Positions 1 through 7,016 of a stretch of 24,710 nt of DNA are shown here, one piece after another. The position numbers and the translations under genes are program-made. The number at the start of each line of letters is the position of its first letter. Positions within the stretch are counted from its first letter, which is position 1. Below the pieces are notes generated by a model. The model was not told the DNA's origin, did no database searches, and saw only the letters and a program-made list of their open reading frames with translations. The DNA comes from Dehalococcoidales bacterium. GTDB lineage: Bacteria; Chloroflexota; Dehalococcoidia; Dehalococcoidales; RBG-16-60-22. The DNA lies in assembly GCA_030628245.1 (NCBI GenBank), contig DAOVRI010000002.1, positions 1 through 24,710 of the forward strand. The letters are read 5' to 3'.

Positions 1-560
1 TAACCGCCATCGAGGCCGGCCCCTGCACGGTGATGCAGGTAAAAACCGTGGAGAAAGAAGGGTACAGCGCCGCCCAGCTCGGCTTCGGAGAAGCAAAAAA
101 GGCGAAGTCCGGCAAGCGCGGTAAAGCCAAGGAGAAAGAAACGACGAAATTCAAGTATCTGCGTGAATTTAAACTTGACGAGAGCCAGCCGGTTGAGGCT
201 GGCCAGACGATTGACGTCAGCCTGTTTAAAGCGGGAGACATGGTGGATATTACCGGCACCTCCAAGGGCAAGGGTTTTGCCGGCGTGGTAAAACGCTATC
301 ACTTTAAAGGCGGCCCCAAGACGCACGGCCAGTCCGACCGTCACCGCGCTCCCGGCTCAATCGGCTCCACCACCACGCCCGGTCGGGTCTACAAGGGAAT
401 GCACATGTCCGGGCACATGGGAAGTCGGCGGGTAACTGCCAGCAACCTCGAGGTGTTGGAGGCAGACCCGGCCCGCAACCTGCTGCTGGTCAAGGGAGCT
501 GTACCCGGGACGGTAAACAGCTTGTTACTGATACGAAAGTCCAGGAGGGGGAAGAAGTAA
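1..560 (+). CDS. rplC: 50S ribosomal protein L3 (uL3), 5' end missing
   Basis: L3 binds 23S rRNA near the peptidyl-transferase centre and is an early assembly protein of the 50S subunit. The open frame runs in from the left window edge (first full codon at position 3), so the N-terminus, roughly 20-25 residues by comparison with the usual ~205-210 aa, is outside. The GTG at 30 is an internal valine, not the start: the residues before it (TAIEAGPCTV) belong to the conserved N-terminal L3 barrel. A basic Lys-rich stretch follows, then the conserved GxSKGKGFAG segment and the GSIGSTTTPGRV loop that reaches toward the catalytic centre. The stop at 558-560 lies one base before the rplD start, so the two are coupled. 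First gene of the operon in view; rpsJ is expected upstream but not seen. Confidence 0.97.
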   Translation, partial: TAIEAGPCTVMQVKTVEKEGYSAAQLGFGEAKKAKSGKRGKAKEKETTKFKYLREFKLDESQPVEAGQTIDVSLFKAGDMVDITGTSKGKGFAGVVKRYHFKGGPKTHGQSDRHRAPGSIGSTTTPGRVYKGMHMSGHMGSRRVTASNLEVLEADPARNLLLVKGAVPGTVNSLLLIRKSRRGKK

Positions 561-561
561 G

Positions 562-1275
562 GTGCAGGTTCCAGTTTACAACCTTTCCGGAGAGGAAATC
601 CGGCAGATTGAAGTGAGCGACGCGGTCTTTGCCGTGCCGTTTAACGAAGCGGTGGTGCACCAGGTAATGGTAGGCCTGCAGGCTAATGCCCGCCAGGGGA
701 CAGCGTCAACCAAGACCAGGGCTAACGTTCACGGCAGTAGCCGCAAGCTTTTCCGCCAGAAGGGCACCGGCTACGCCCGCACGGGGAGCAAGAAAAACCC
801 GTTGCACCGCGGCGGCGGTATCACCTTCGGGCCGCACCCGAGGGACTACAGCCAGGACACACCCCGCAAAATGCGCCGCCTGGCCCTGAAATGCGTCCTC
901 TCCGCCAAGGCCGGCGACGGCGAGTTGAAAGTCCTGGACGGATTTGATTTTACCGAGCCCAAGACCAGGAAAATGGCCGAAGTACTAACGGCCCTTGGCA
1001 TAGACTCTTCGACTCTCATCGTTACTCAGGAACCGGAGGAAAACGTTATAAAATCAGCCCGCAATTTGCCGCAAATCAAGACAACGCCAGCCAACGTGCT
1101 TAATATATTGGACATTCTTTCTTATAAGACGCTACTGATGACCGAAGCTGCGGTACGCGTAGCGGAAAAATTATGGGGTAACGGATTAACGCAAGGGGGA
1201 GATAATGCATCTGTACGAGGTGCTGCGCCGTCCGCTGATAACCGAAAAAAGCACCGTACTCCAGGTACAAAGTAA
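562..1275 (+). CDS. rplD: 50S ribosomal protein L4 (uL4) with unusual C-terminal tail
   Basis: L4 is a 50S assembly protein whose long loop lines the peptide exit tunnel; in some bacteria it also autoregulates the S10 operon. GTG start two bases after the rplC stop. The tunnel-loop region is clear: QANARQGTASTKTRANVHG then KGTGYARTGS and GGGITFGPHPRDYS (residues ~40-95). The normal family end (LLMTEAAVRVAEKLWG) is reached near residue 204, but the frame stays open to residue 237 with a low-complexity tail that matches nothing I know in L4. That tail overlaps rplW by 71 nt in another frame. Both other frames stop within about 20 bases of the A5 run at 1166-1170, so either a natural late stop or an indel there could explain it. 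The gene identity is certain; the C-terminus is doubtful. Confidence 0.95.
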   Translation: MQVPVYNLSGEEIRQIEVSDAVFAVPFNEAVVHQVMVGLQANARQGTASTKTRANVHGSSRKLFRQKGTGYARTGSKKNPLHRGGGITFGPHPRDYSQDTPRKMRRLALKCVLSAKAGDGELKVLDGFDFTEPKTRKMAEVLTALGIDSSTLIVTQEPEENVIKSARNLPQIKTTPANVLNILDILSYKTLLMTEAAVRVAEKLWGNGLTQGGDNASVRGAAPSADNRKKHRTPGTK

Positions 1276-1489
1276 ATACGCCTTTGAGATAGCCGCCGGG
1301 GCTAACAAGCCAATGATAAAGGAGGCTATAGAAAAGGCATTCAAGGTAACGGTAACCGGGGTTAACGTGGTCACCATGCCGGGTAAGACGCGCCGGGTGG
1401 GGCGGCGGCAGGTACAGACACGCCCCTGGAAAAAAGCGATTGTCACCCTCCAGCCGGGGGATAAAATAGAATTCTTTGAAGGTGTTTAG
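1205..1489 (+). CDS. rplW: 50S ribosomal protein L23 (uL23)
   Basis: L23 sits at the exit of the peptide tunnel and is the docking site for trigger factor and SRP. At 94 aa it has the normal bacterial length. It begins MHLYEVLRRPLITEKST, the conserved N-terminal signature, and has the central basic loop (PGKTRRVGRRQVQ, ~59-71) followed by WKKAIVTLQPGDKIEFFEGV. The ATG at 1205 has a good purine-rich Shine-Dalgarno (AAGGGGGAG) a few bases upstream, inside the overlapping rplD tail. The start is therefore well supported even though rplD stays open past it. rplB follows after 18 nt. Confidence 0.97.
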   Translation: MHLYEVLRRPLITEKSTVLQVQSKYAFEIAAGANKPMIKEAIEKAFKVTVTGVNVVTMPGKTRRVGRRQVQTRPWKKAIVTLQPGDKIEFFEGV

Positions 1490-1507
1490 AATGAAGGGGG
1501 AAGCTGA

Positions 1508-2335
1508 GTGGCACTAAAGATATATCGTCCGACCTCCCCGGGCCGACGGGGCATGAGCGGCTATACCTTCGACGAGATAACCAAGAGCAAGCCGGAGAAA
1601 TCGCTGCTTCTGCCCAAGAAGAAACAGGCGGGACGCAATTTCCGCGGCAAGATAACCGTGCGTCACCGGGGCGGCGGGGAGAAACGCCGACTGCGCATTA
1701 TAGACTTCAAGCGGGATAAGATAGATATTCCCGGCCGCGTAGCCGCAATTGAATACGACCCTAACCGCTCGGCGCGCATCGCTCTTATTTACTACGTGGA
1801 CGGGGAAAAACGCTACATACTGGCCCCGGTAGGATTGAACGTGGATGACACGATAATGTCCGGTAACAATGCCGAAATAAAACCGGGGAACACCCTGCCC
1901 ATGAAGCAGATGCCATCGGGCACGGAGATACATAATATCGAAATGGCGCCGGGCAAAGGCGGCCAGATGGTACGCAGCGCCGGGGCATCGGCACAGCTGA
2001 TGGCCAAGGAGGGCAAGCACGTTTTGCTTCGCCTGCCGTCCGGCGAGCTACGCCGCGTCCGCAGCGAGTGCATGGCGACCATCGGCCAGATAGGGAATAT
2101 CGAACACCAGAATATCAGCCTGGGTAAGGCAGGCCGCAAGAGGCATATGGGGTGGCGGCCTACGGTGAGGGGCTCCGCCATGTCCCCGCGCGACCATCCT
2201 CACGGCGGCGGCGAGGGCCGTTCACCGATTGGTATGCCCGGGCCGAAGACACCCTGGGGCAAACCGGCCCTGGGCTATAAAACGCGCAAGCCGAAGGCTT
2301 CCGACCGGATGATTGTTAAACGCAGAGTAAAATAG
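1508..2335 (+). CDS. rplB: 50S ribosomal protein L2 (uL2)
   Basis: L2 is a primary 23S rRNA binder needed for subunit association and peptidyl-transferase activity. The 275-aa length is typical. The N-terminus (MALKIYRPTSPGRRGMSGYTF), the RNA-binding OB/SH3 region (ITVRHRGGGEKRRLRIIDFKR, ~50-70) and the diagnostic C-terminal loop HPHGGGEGRSPIGMPGPKTP are all present. The last of these holds the conserved His of the family motif. GTG start at 1508 with AAGGGGG at 1494-1500. It is separated from rpsS by 17 nt and belongs to the same transcript. Confidence 0.98.
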   Translation: MALKIYRPTSPGRRGMSGYTFDEITKSKPEKSLLLPKKKQAGRNFRGKITVRHRGGGEKRRLRIIDFKRDKIDIPGRVAAIEYDPNRSARIALIYYVDGEKRYILAPVGLNVDDTIMSGNNAEIKPGNTLPMKQMPSGTEIHNIEMAPGKGGQMVRSAGASAQLMAKEGKHVLLRLPSGELRRVRSECMATIGQIGNIEHQNISLGKAGRKRHMGWRPTVRGSAMSPRDHPHGGGEGRSPIGMPGPKTPWGKPALGYKTRKPKASDRMIVKRRVK

Positions 2336-2352
2336 GCGGTTAGAGAGGTAAT

Positions 2353-2643
2353 ATGTCAAGGTCAACGAAAAAAGGACCGGCAGTTGACGTAAAGCTGGGA
2401 AAGAAAGTGGATGCCGCGATACGCTCGGGCAAGAAAACGGTGATAAAAACCTGGGCCCGGTCATCAACTATTCTGCCGCAGATGGTAGGCCTTACCATCG
2501 GCGTCCACGATGGCCGGAGACACGTGCCCATCTATGTCAACGAGAATATGGTCGGTCATAAACTGGGTGAGTTTGCCAATACGCGCACCTTCAGAGGGCA
2601 TGCCGCCAGGTCGGATAGAGTTTCCCAGGTGAAAAGGAGATAA
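2353..2643 (+). CDS. rpsS: 30S ribosomal protein S19 (uS19)
   Basis: S19 sits in the head of the 30S subunit, forms a complex with S13 and contacts the A-site tRNA side. At 96 aa it matches the family. It starts MSRSTKKGPAVD and contains the conserved WARSSTILPQMVG segment (~35-48), the VYVNENMVGHKLGEFANTR-type block and a basic C-terminus. ATG start preceded by GAGAGG. Downstream, 37 nt with a small hairpin separate it from rplV, the largest gap in this part of the operon. Confidence 0.97.
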   Translation: MSRSTKKGPAVDVKLGKKVDAAIRSGKKTVIKTWARSSTILPQMVGLTIGVHDGRRHVPIYVNENMVGHKLGEFANTRTFRGHAARSDRVSQVKRR

Positions 2644-2663
2644 TCAGGTACAGATTTACCTGA
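2644..2663 (+). other. Intercistronic hairpin between rpsS and rplV
   Basis: A perfect 7-bp inverted repeat (TCAGGTA at 2644-2650 and TACCTGA at 2657-2663, loop CAGATT) begins one base after the rpsS stop codon. There is no following T-run, so it is not an intrinsic terminator. It could be an RNA stability or processing element, or a translation-control structure; its role is unknown. Confidence 0.45.
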
Positions 2664-2680
2664 GACAGGTGTAAGAGAAA

Positions 2681-3016
2681 GTGGAAGTTAGAGCCACAGC
2701 TAAAAATACAGGAATACCAGCCAGCAAGGTACGTCCGCTGGTGGATATGGTGCGGGGTAAAAAAGTAGACGAAGCGCTGACATTGCTCCGGTTTACGCCG
2801 ACACCTAAAGCGAAGGTTGTCGCCAAGGTAGTGCAATCAGCGGTGGCGAATGCCGAAAATAATTTTCAGATAGACCCCGCCGACTTGAAGGTTGTCAGCA
2901 TCTATGTAGATGAAGCACGCAGTATGCGCCGGTTCCGGCCACGGTCGAGGGGTCGGGTAAGCCCAATCCGGAAGCGTTCCAGCCACATTACAGTTATCGT
3001 TGCTGAGGAGGGTTAA
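2681..3016 (+). CDS. rplV: 50S ribosomal protein L22 (uL22)
   Basis: L22 is a 50S protein whose beta-hairpin loop forms part of the exit-tunnel constriction with L4. At 111 aa it has normal length. MEVRATAKNTGIPASKVRPLVDMVRGKKVDEAL is the family N-terminus, with the loop and C-terminal segment RRFRPRSRGRVSPIRKRSSHITVIV at ~82-106. GTG start at 2681; the ribosome-binding site is only a weak purine stretch (AAGAGAAAG). Its stop codon is immediately adjacent to the rpsC start, so translation is presumably coupled. Confidence 0.97.
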   Translation: MEVRATAKNTGIPASKVRPLVDMVRGKKVDEALTLLRFTPTPKAKVVAKVVQSAVANAENNFQIDPADLKVVSIYVDEARSMRRFRPRSRGRVSPIRKRSSHITVIVAEEG

Positions 3017-4198
3017 TTGGGTCATAAAGTTCACCCGTTAGGTTTCAGACTGGGGGTCATCAAAGACTGGCAGTCCAAGTGGTATAGTGACACGCACTAT
3101 GCCGAGTTCGTCCAGGAAGACCACAAGCTCCGGGAGGAGATTAAATCCAAATATTCCGAAGCCGCTATCTCCCTGATAGAGATTGACCGCCAGGCTAAAG
3201 ATGTGACCATTAGTCTATATACTGCCCGACCCGGCATCGTCATCGGAAGAGGCGGCCAGAGGGTCGATGAAATGAGGCAGCACCTCGAGAAACTCGTCGG
3301 GAAGAGAATCCGGTTAAATATCCAGGAGGTACGCCAGCCGGAACTGGATGCATACCTGGTAGCCAGGTCGGTAGCCGAGCAGATTGAACGCCGCGTAGCC
3401 TACCGGCGGGCCATGAAACAGGCTATCTTCCGCACCATCCAGGCAGGAGCCAAAGGAATAAAGGTAAGTTGTGCCGGCAGACTGGGAAATGCCGAGATTG
3501 CCCGCCGCCAAACCTCTCATCAGGGGCAGGTGCCCCTCCATACGCTGCGGGCTGATATTGATTATGGTTTCACCGAAGCCCGCACCACGCTGGGCCGTAT
3601 CGGCGTCAAGGTCTGGATATACAAGGGGCAGATACTGCCCGAGCTGAAGGTGGCGGAGGTCGAAGAGAAACCGGAGGAGGCAGCCCCCGAGGAGACTCCC
3701 ACCGCCGAGACAGTAGAAAAACCAACCGAAGCAGTAGCTGAAGCAGCCCCGGCCGAAAAACCGGAGGAGGCAGCCCCCGAGGAGACTCCCACCGCCGAGA
3801 CAGTAGAAAAACCGCCCGAGGCAGTAGCCGAAGCAGCCCCGGCCGAAAAACCGGAAGAAGCAGCCCCGGCTGAAAAGCCGGAAGAAAAACCCGCCAAGCC
3901 CAGGGCGAAGAAGGCAACCAAGTTAACAGAAGCCAAGACCGAAACCAAGGCAACCGAAGAGAAAGCGCCGGAAGAAGAAAAACCGGCTAAACCCAGGGCA
4001 AAGAAGGCAACCAAGTCAACCGAAGCCAAGACTGAAACCAAGGCAGCCGAAGCGAAAGCGCCGGAAGAAGAAAAACCGGCTAAACCCAGGGCAAGGAAGA
4101 CAACCAAGGCAAAAACTGCCGAACCGGCACCAGATGTAACGCAGGATACCGAGCCAACCAGTACAGAGGAGGAAGAGACCAAGGATGCAGCAGCCTAA
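3017..4198 (+). CDS. rpsC: 30S ribosomal protein S3 (uS3) with long repetitive charged tail
   Basis: S3 lies at the mRNA entry channel of the 30S head and has helicase-related RNA contacts. The TTG start at 3017 abuts the rplV stop, with GAGGAGG at 3004-3010. Residues 1-~212 are a complete S3: MGHKVHPLGFRLG, type II KH domain with the GRGG loop at 77-80, VPLHTLRADIDYGF at ~172-185, and VKVWIYKGQILPE at the usual end. Residues 213-393 are an extra ~180-aa low-complexity tail; bacterial S3 is usually about 207-240 aa. The tail has an acidic first block (213-290: 26 Glu, 6 Lys), a basic middle (291-370: 25 Lys/Arg, 14 Glu) rich in PAKPRAKKATK, and an acidic end (371-393: 8 Asp/Glu, 1 Lys). It is probably disordered. 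It overlaps rplP by 14 nt. Confidence 0.97.
   Translation: MGHKVHPLGFRLGVIKDWQSKWYSDTHYAEFVQEDHKLREEIKSKYSEAAISLIEIDRQAKDVTISLYTARPGIVIGRGGQRVDEMRQHLEKLVGKRIRLNIQEVRQPELDAYLVARSVAEQIERRVAYRRAMKQAIFRTIQAGAKGIKVSCAGRLGNAEIARRQTSHQGQVPLHTLRADIDYGFTEARTTLGRIGVKVWIYKGQILPELKVAEVEEKPEEAAPEETPTAETVEKPTEAVAEAAPAEKPEEAAPEETPTAETVEKPPEAVAEAAPAEKPEEAAPAEKPEEKPAKPRAKKATKLTEAKTETKATEEKAPEEEKPAKPRAKKATKSTEAKTETKAAEAKAPEEEKPAKPRARKTTKAKTAEPAPDVTQDTEPTSTEEEETKDAAA
3668..3847 (+). repeat. 90-nt in-frame tandem repeat in rpsC tail (2 copies)
   Basis: Copy 1 is 3668-3757 and copy 2 is 3758-3847. The first 56 nt are identical and only a few differences occur in the rest. Each unit encodes 30 residues of the acidic block (KPEEAAPEETPTAETVEKP and following). 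A shorter degenerate copy continues from 3848. Because the period is a multiple of three, copy-number change would lengthen or shorten the S3 tail without a frameshift. Confidence 0.9.
3887..4135 (+). repeat. 93-nt in-frame tandem repeat in rpsC tail (2 copies plus partial third)
   Basis: Units begin at 3887, 3980 and 4073; the third degenerates after about 40 nt. Each full unit encodes 31 residues starting KPAKPRAKKATK and ending in APEEE. The Lys/Pro/Ala pattern resembles the tails of histone-H1-like and some HU-like nucleic-acid-binding proteins. That resemblance is compositional and does not show homology. Confidence 0.88.
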
Positions 4199-4622
4199 GC
4201 GTGTAAAATATCGAAAGGCGCATAGGGGACGCCGCCGTGGCAAAGCCCGGTCGGGCAATGTTATCGGCTTTGGTGATTTCGGTCTCCAGGCACTGGAATC
4301 GGCCTGGTTAACCAGCGCCCAGATTGAGGCGGCCCGGCGTGCCATTACCCGCCATATCCGCCGTGGCGGCAAGGTCTGGATACGCGTTTTCCCGGACAAA
4401 CCGGTCAGCAAAAAGGCGGCAGAGACCCGCATGGGCAGCGGCAAAGGCGCCCCGGACCACTGGGTAGCCGTGGTCAGAGCCGGCAAAATTATATTTGAGA
4501 TGGCGGGAGTCGGTGAAAAGGTAGCCCAGGAGGCGATACGCCTGGCCGCACACAAACTACCGCTGAAGACCAGGTTTATATTAAGAGAAAGCGTCACCGT
4601 GGGTGGTGAATCGGCAAAGTAG
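4185..4622 (+). CDS. rplP: 50S ribosomal protein L16 (uL16)
   Basis: L16 is a late-assembling 50S protein near the A-site tRNA and central protuberance. At 145 aa it is slightly longer than the usual ~137-144. Its N-terminus (MQQPKRVKYRKAHRGRRRGKA) is a normal L16 start, so the ATG at 4185 inside the last codons of rpsC is credible. The conserved RMGSGKGAPDHWVAVV segment lies at ~84-99. The 14-nt overlap with rpsC suggests its translation depends on ribosomes finishing the repetitive S3 tail. Confidence 0.96.
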   Translation: MQQPKRVKYRKAHRGRRRGKARSGNVIGFGDFGLQALESAWLTSAQIEAARRAITRHIRRGGKVWIRVFPDKPVSKKAAETRMGSGKGAPDHWVAVVRAGKIIFEMAGVGEKVAQEAIRLAAHKLPLKTRFILRESVTVGGESAK

Positions 4623-4634
4623 GGAGCGAGCACG

Positions 4635-4832
4635 TTGAAACTAGAGGAATTCAGAAACCTCAGCACCGACGATTTGAAAAAGGAACTGGAAGAAACTCAC
4701 CAGGAGCTTTTTAACCTGCGTTTTCGCCTGGCCACCAAGCAACTGGTGAACCACCGCGAGGTGCGGAGGGTTAGGAAAAAAATTGCTCGACTGAAGACCC
4801 TGCTCACGGAAAGAGAACTGGGTATAAGGTAG
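4635..4832 (+). CDS. rpmC: 50S ribosomal protein L29 (uL29)
   Basis: L29 is a small two-helix protein next to L23 at the tunnel exit. At 65 aa it is the normal size. MKLEEFRNLSTDDLKKELEE leads into LFNLRFRLATKQLVNHREVR, the family hallmark, and an RRVRKKIARLKTLLTER helix. TTG start at 4635 with GGGAG at 4622-4626. It is followed by rpsQ after 6 nt, the universal bacterial order. Confidence 0.96.
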   Translation: MKLEEFRNLSTDDLKKELEETHQELFNLRFRLATKQLVNHREVRRVRKKIARLKTLLTERELGIR

Positions 4833-4838
4833 GATAAT

Positions 4839-5123
4839 ATGGAAGAAAAACGCAAGACCAGGTTCGGCAAGGTCGTGAGCGATAAACAGGACAAGACCGT
4901 GGTCGTCGCCGTGGATACGCCCAAGCGTCATCCGCTGTACAAGAAGACCATCAGGAGAGTCGTTAAATACTACGCTCACGACGAAAAGAACCAGAGTAAA
5001 GTCGGCGACACGGTGAGGATTGTAGAAACCCGCCCTACCTCCAAGTTGAAGAGATGGCGGGTGGCGGAGATAGTAACCAAGGGAGAAGTAGCGGATATTA
5101 AACCACAGGAGATAACGAACTAG
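4839..5123 (+). CDS. rpsQ: 30S ribosomal protein S17 (uS17)
   Basis: S17 is an OB-fold primary binder of 16S rRNA in the 30S body. Length is 94 aa. Recognised from RKTRFGKVVSDKQDKTVVV (~5-23), HPLYKKTIRRVVKYYAHDE (~31-49) and the C-terminal VGDTVRIVETRPTSKLKRWRV block. ATG start close behind the rpmC stop (TAG then GATAAT). The C-terminus extends about ten residues past the shortest homologues, which is within the family range. Confidence 0.96.
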   Translation: MEEKRKTRFGKVVSDKQDKTVVVAVDTPKRHPLYKKTIRRVVKYYAHDEKNQSKVGDTVRIVETRPTSKLKRWRVAEIVTKGEVADIKPQEITN

Positions 5124-5141
5124 GATTTTGGTGAAACAGAA

Positions 5142-5510
5142 ATGATTCAGATGCAGACCAGGCTTAAAGTAGCCGATAACACCGGTGCCCGCGAAATCAT
5201 GTGCATCAACGTGCTCGGCGGTACCCGCCGTAAGTATGCTCGCGTGGGAGATATTATCGTAGCTTCCGTCAAACGTGCCATACCGAACGCCGGGACCAGG
5301 AAAGGCGATGTCGTCCGGGCCGTCATCATTCGCACGGCACATCCCTACCGGCGCCCCGACGGCTCTTATATCAGGTTCGATGAAAATGCGGCGGTAATTC
5401 TTACCGATAAGAATAATCCCAAAGGGACCCGCATCTTCGGTCCGGTAGCCAGGGAGCTGCGGGACAAGAACTACACCAAGATTATTTCTCTGGCGCCGGA
5501 GGTTTTATAA
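5142..5510 (+). CDS. rplN: 50S ribosomal protein L14 (uL14)
   Basis: L14 forms an intersubunit bridge and is the docking site of the silencing factor RsfS. The 122-aa length is canonical. It begins MIQMQTRLKVADNTGAREI and includes RRKYARVGDIIVASVKRA, GDVVRAVIIRTAH, and the very conserved end GPVARELRDKNYTKIISLAPEVL. The ATG at 5142 yields the family-standard start. It is followed by rplX after 13 nt. Confidence 0.98.
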   Translation: MIQMQTRLKVADNTGAREIMCINVLGGTRRKYARVGDIIVASVKRAIPNAGTRKGDVVRAVIIRTAHPYRRPDGSYIRFDENAAVILTDKNNPKGTRIFGPVARELRDKNYTKIISLAPEVL

Positions 5511-5523
5511 AGGCAGAAAGACT

Positions 5524-5835
5524 ATGAAGATAAGGAAAAACGATACCGTACTGGTTATCAAGGGTAAGGACAGGGGTAAAAAGGGGAAAGTGCGCTTTTC
5601 CCGTCCCAAGAAACAGCAGGTAATAATTGAAGGTATCAACTTTATTAAAAAGCACTCCAAGGCCAGGGGTGCCGTCAGGCAGGCCGGCATCATCGACCTG
5701 GAAGCGCCCGTTCATATCTCCAATGTCATACTGCTCTGTGATAAATGCAATAAGCCGGGGCGTATCGGCTTCCAGAAACTGGAAGACGGCCGGAGGGTGA
5801 GAATCTGCCGCGCCTGCGGCGAGGTGATTGAATAA
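5524..5835 (+). CDS. rplX: 50S ribosomal protein L24 (uL24), zinc-ribbon (C+) form
   Basis: L24 is an assembly initiator of the 50S subunit near the tunnel exit. At 103 aa it has a KOW motif (NDTVLVIKGKDRGKKGKV, ~6-23). Four cysteines at residues 72, 75, 95 and 98 form two C-x2-C knuckles, marking the zinc-binding variant found in part of the bacteria. The stop codon TAA directly abuts the rplE ATG. With S14, S4 and L36 also carrying knuckles, the ribosome looks zinc-rich; no zinc-free paralogue is present in this window. Confidence 0.97.
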   Translation: MKIRKNDTVLVIKGKDRGKKGKVRFSRPKKQQVIIEGINFIKKHSKARGAVRQAGIIDLEAPVHISNVILLCDKCNKPGRIGFQKLEDGRRVRICRACGEVIE

Positions 5836-6387
5836 ATGGCGAGACTGAAAGAAAAATACCGCCAAGAGGTTGTGCCCCGCCTGATGGAGATTTGCGGGTA
5901 CAAGAACGTCATGCAGGTGCCGCGCCTCGAGAAGGTGGCACTCAATATCGGCGCCGGCGAAGCTATCGCCAATGCCAAAGCGCTGGAAGCGGCGGAGCAG
6001 GACCTGACGGCCATCGCCGGACAACATGTCGTAACCACCCGCGCCAGAAAATCAATCGCCGCTTTCCGGTTGAGGACGGGGATGCCCATCGGCCTGAAGG
6101 TAACGCTACGGGGTGAGCGCATGTATGACTTCTTTGATAAACTGGTAAATGCGGTACTCCCCCGCATGCATGAGTTCCAGGGGGTTAACCCGGACTCCTT
6201 TGACGGCCGCGGCAATTATACACTTGGGCTCAGGGAACAAATACTGTTCCCGGAAATAGATTATGACAAGATTGACAAGGTGAGAGGACTGGAAATATCC
6301 ATTATCACCACGGCTGACAATGACGAGGACGGTAAACACCTGCTTGAATTGCTGGGAATGCCCTTCGCCAAGGATGGAGTGAGTTAG
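5836..6387 (+). CDS. rplE: 50S ribosomal protein L5 (uL5)
   Basis: L5 binds 5S rRNA and the P-site tRNA side of the central protuberance. 183 aa, normal. Signatures: VPRLMEICGYKNVMQVPRLEKVALNIG (~14-40), the ARKSIAAFRLRTGMPIGLKVTLRG segment (~70-93) and NYTLGLREQILFPEIDYDKI (~137-156). Starts at an ATG immediately after the rplX stop with no spacer, so it relies on coupled translation. The downstream rpsZ start is 2 nt past its stop. Confidence 0.98.
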   Translation: MARLKEKYRQEVVPRLMEICGYKNVMQVPRLEKVALNIGAGEAIANAKALEAAEQDLTAIAGQHVVTTRARKSIAAFRLRTGMPIGLKVTLRGERMYDFFDKLVNAVLPRMHEFQGVNPDSFDGRGNYTLGLREQILFPEIDYDKIDKVRGLEISIITTADNDEDGKHLLELLGMPFAKDGVS

Positions 6388-6389
6388 TT

Positions 6390-6575
6390 ATGGCCAAAAA
6401 GTCAATGGTAGCCAAGGCCGGACGAACGTCCAAATACCCGGTACGGCAGTATAACCGGTGCCGACTGTGCGGACGGCCTCGCGCCTATATGCGCAAGTTC
6501 GGCGTGTGCCGGATATGCTTCCGGACACTGGCGTTGGAAGCCCATCTGCCGGGAGTAAAAAAATCTAGCTGGTAA
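6390..6575 (+). CDS. rpsZ: 30S ribosomal protein S14, type Z (uS14)
   Basis: S14 is a late-assembling protein in the 30S head. The 61-aa length and four cysteines (24, 27, 40, 43; CRLCGRPRAYMRKFGVCRIC) identify the short zinc-binding form, as opposed to the ~100-aa zinc-free RpsN. It ends KKSSW, as the Z type does. An ATG two bases after rplE couples the two. This form is usual in Firmicutes, Actinobacteria, Thermus and Chloroflexi and argues against a gammaproteobacterial host. Confidence 0.97.
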   Translation: MAKKSMVAKAGRTSKYPVRQYNRCRLCGRPRAYMRKFGVCRICFRTLALEAHLPGVKKSSW

Positions 6576-6598
6576 ATTAAAGAAGGAAAATAATAGGT

Positions 6599-6997
6599 AT
6601 GACAGTCACAGACCCAATCGCTGATATGCTAACCCGAATAAGAAACGCCGTTATGGTGCGGCATGATAGTGTGCTGGTACCTGCCTCCAAGATAAAACTT
6701 TCGATTGCCAGAATCCTCAAGGAGGAAGGCTTCATCACCGATTACGAGGTAGTCAAGGGCAAACCGCACCGGGTAATTAAAATACAACTCCGGTATATGG
6801 ATGATAACAAACCGGCCATCTCGGGATTAAAGCGTGTCAGCAAGCCGGGATTGAGGGTATACGTGCAGAAGAAGGAAATCACGCGCGTTTACGGCGGCCT
6901 GGGTATTGCCATTATCTCCACTTCCAGCGGTCTCAGAACGGGACAGCAAGCCTGGCGCCAGGATTCCGGTGGCGAACTACTGTGTTATGTATGGTAA
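6599..6997 (+). CDS. rpsH: 30S ribosomal protein S8 (uS8)
   Basis: S8 is a primary 16S rRNA binder of the central domain and, in several bacteria, the translational autorepressor of the spc operon. 132 aa, normal. MTVTDPIADMLTRIRNAVM is the family start, with KLSIARILKEEGFI, the SKPGLRVYV block and the GGLGIAIISTSSGL motif. It ends GGELLCYVW, the classic C-terminus. The stretch between (RTGQQAWRQDS) differs from the common TDREARKxGV-type sequence but keeps its length. Purine-rich ribosome-binding site AAGGAAAA upstream of the ATG. Confidence 0.97.
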   Translation: MTVTDPIADMLTRIRNAVMVRHDSVLVPASKIKLSIARILKEEGFITDYEVVKGKPHRVIKIQLRYMDDNKPAISGLKRVSKPGLRVYVQKKEITRVYGGLGIAIISTSSGLRTGQQAWRQDSGGELLCYVW

Positions 6998-7016
6998 AAC
7001 ACTTCTGGAGTGATAG

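Noticed and set aside
2644..2663. Intrinsic terminator between rpsS and rplV
   Set aside because: Stem is short and not followed by a T-run; it would also interrupt an essential operon.
3562..4182. 206-aa open frame antisense to the rpsC tail
   Set aside because: Its Ala/Gly/Ser/Val-rich repeats are the mirror of the GC-rich in-frame rpsC repeats; no ribosome-binding site or domain.
3653..4195. Fusion of S3 to a second folded domain
   Set aside because: The tail is low-complexity, tandemly repeated and rich in Pro, Glu and Lys, which does not suggest a globular domain.
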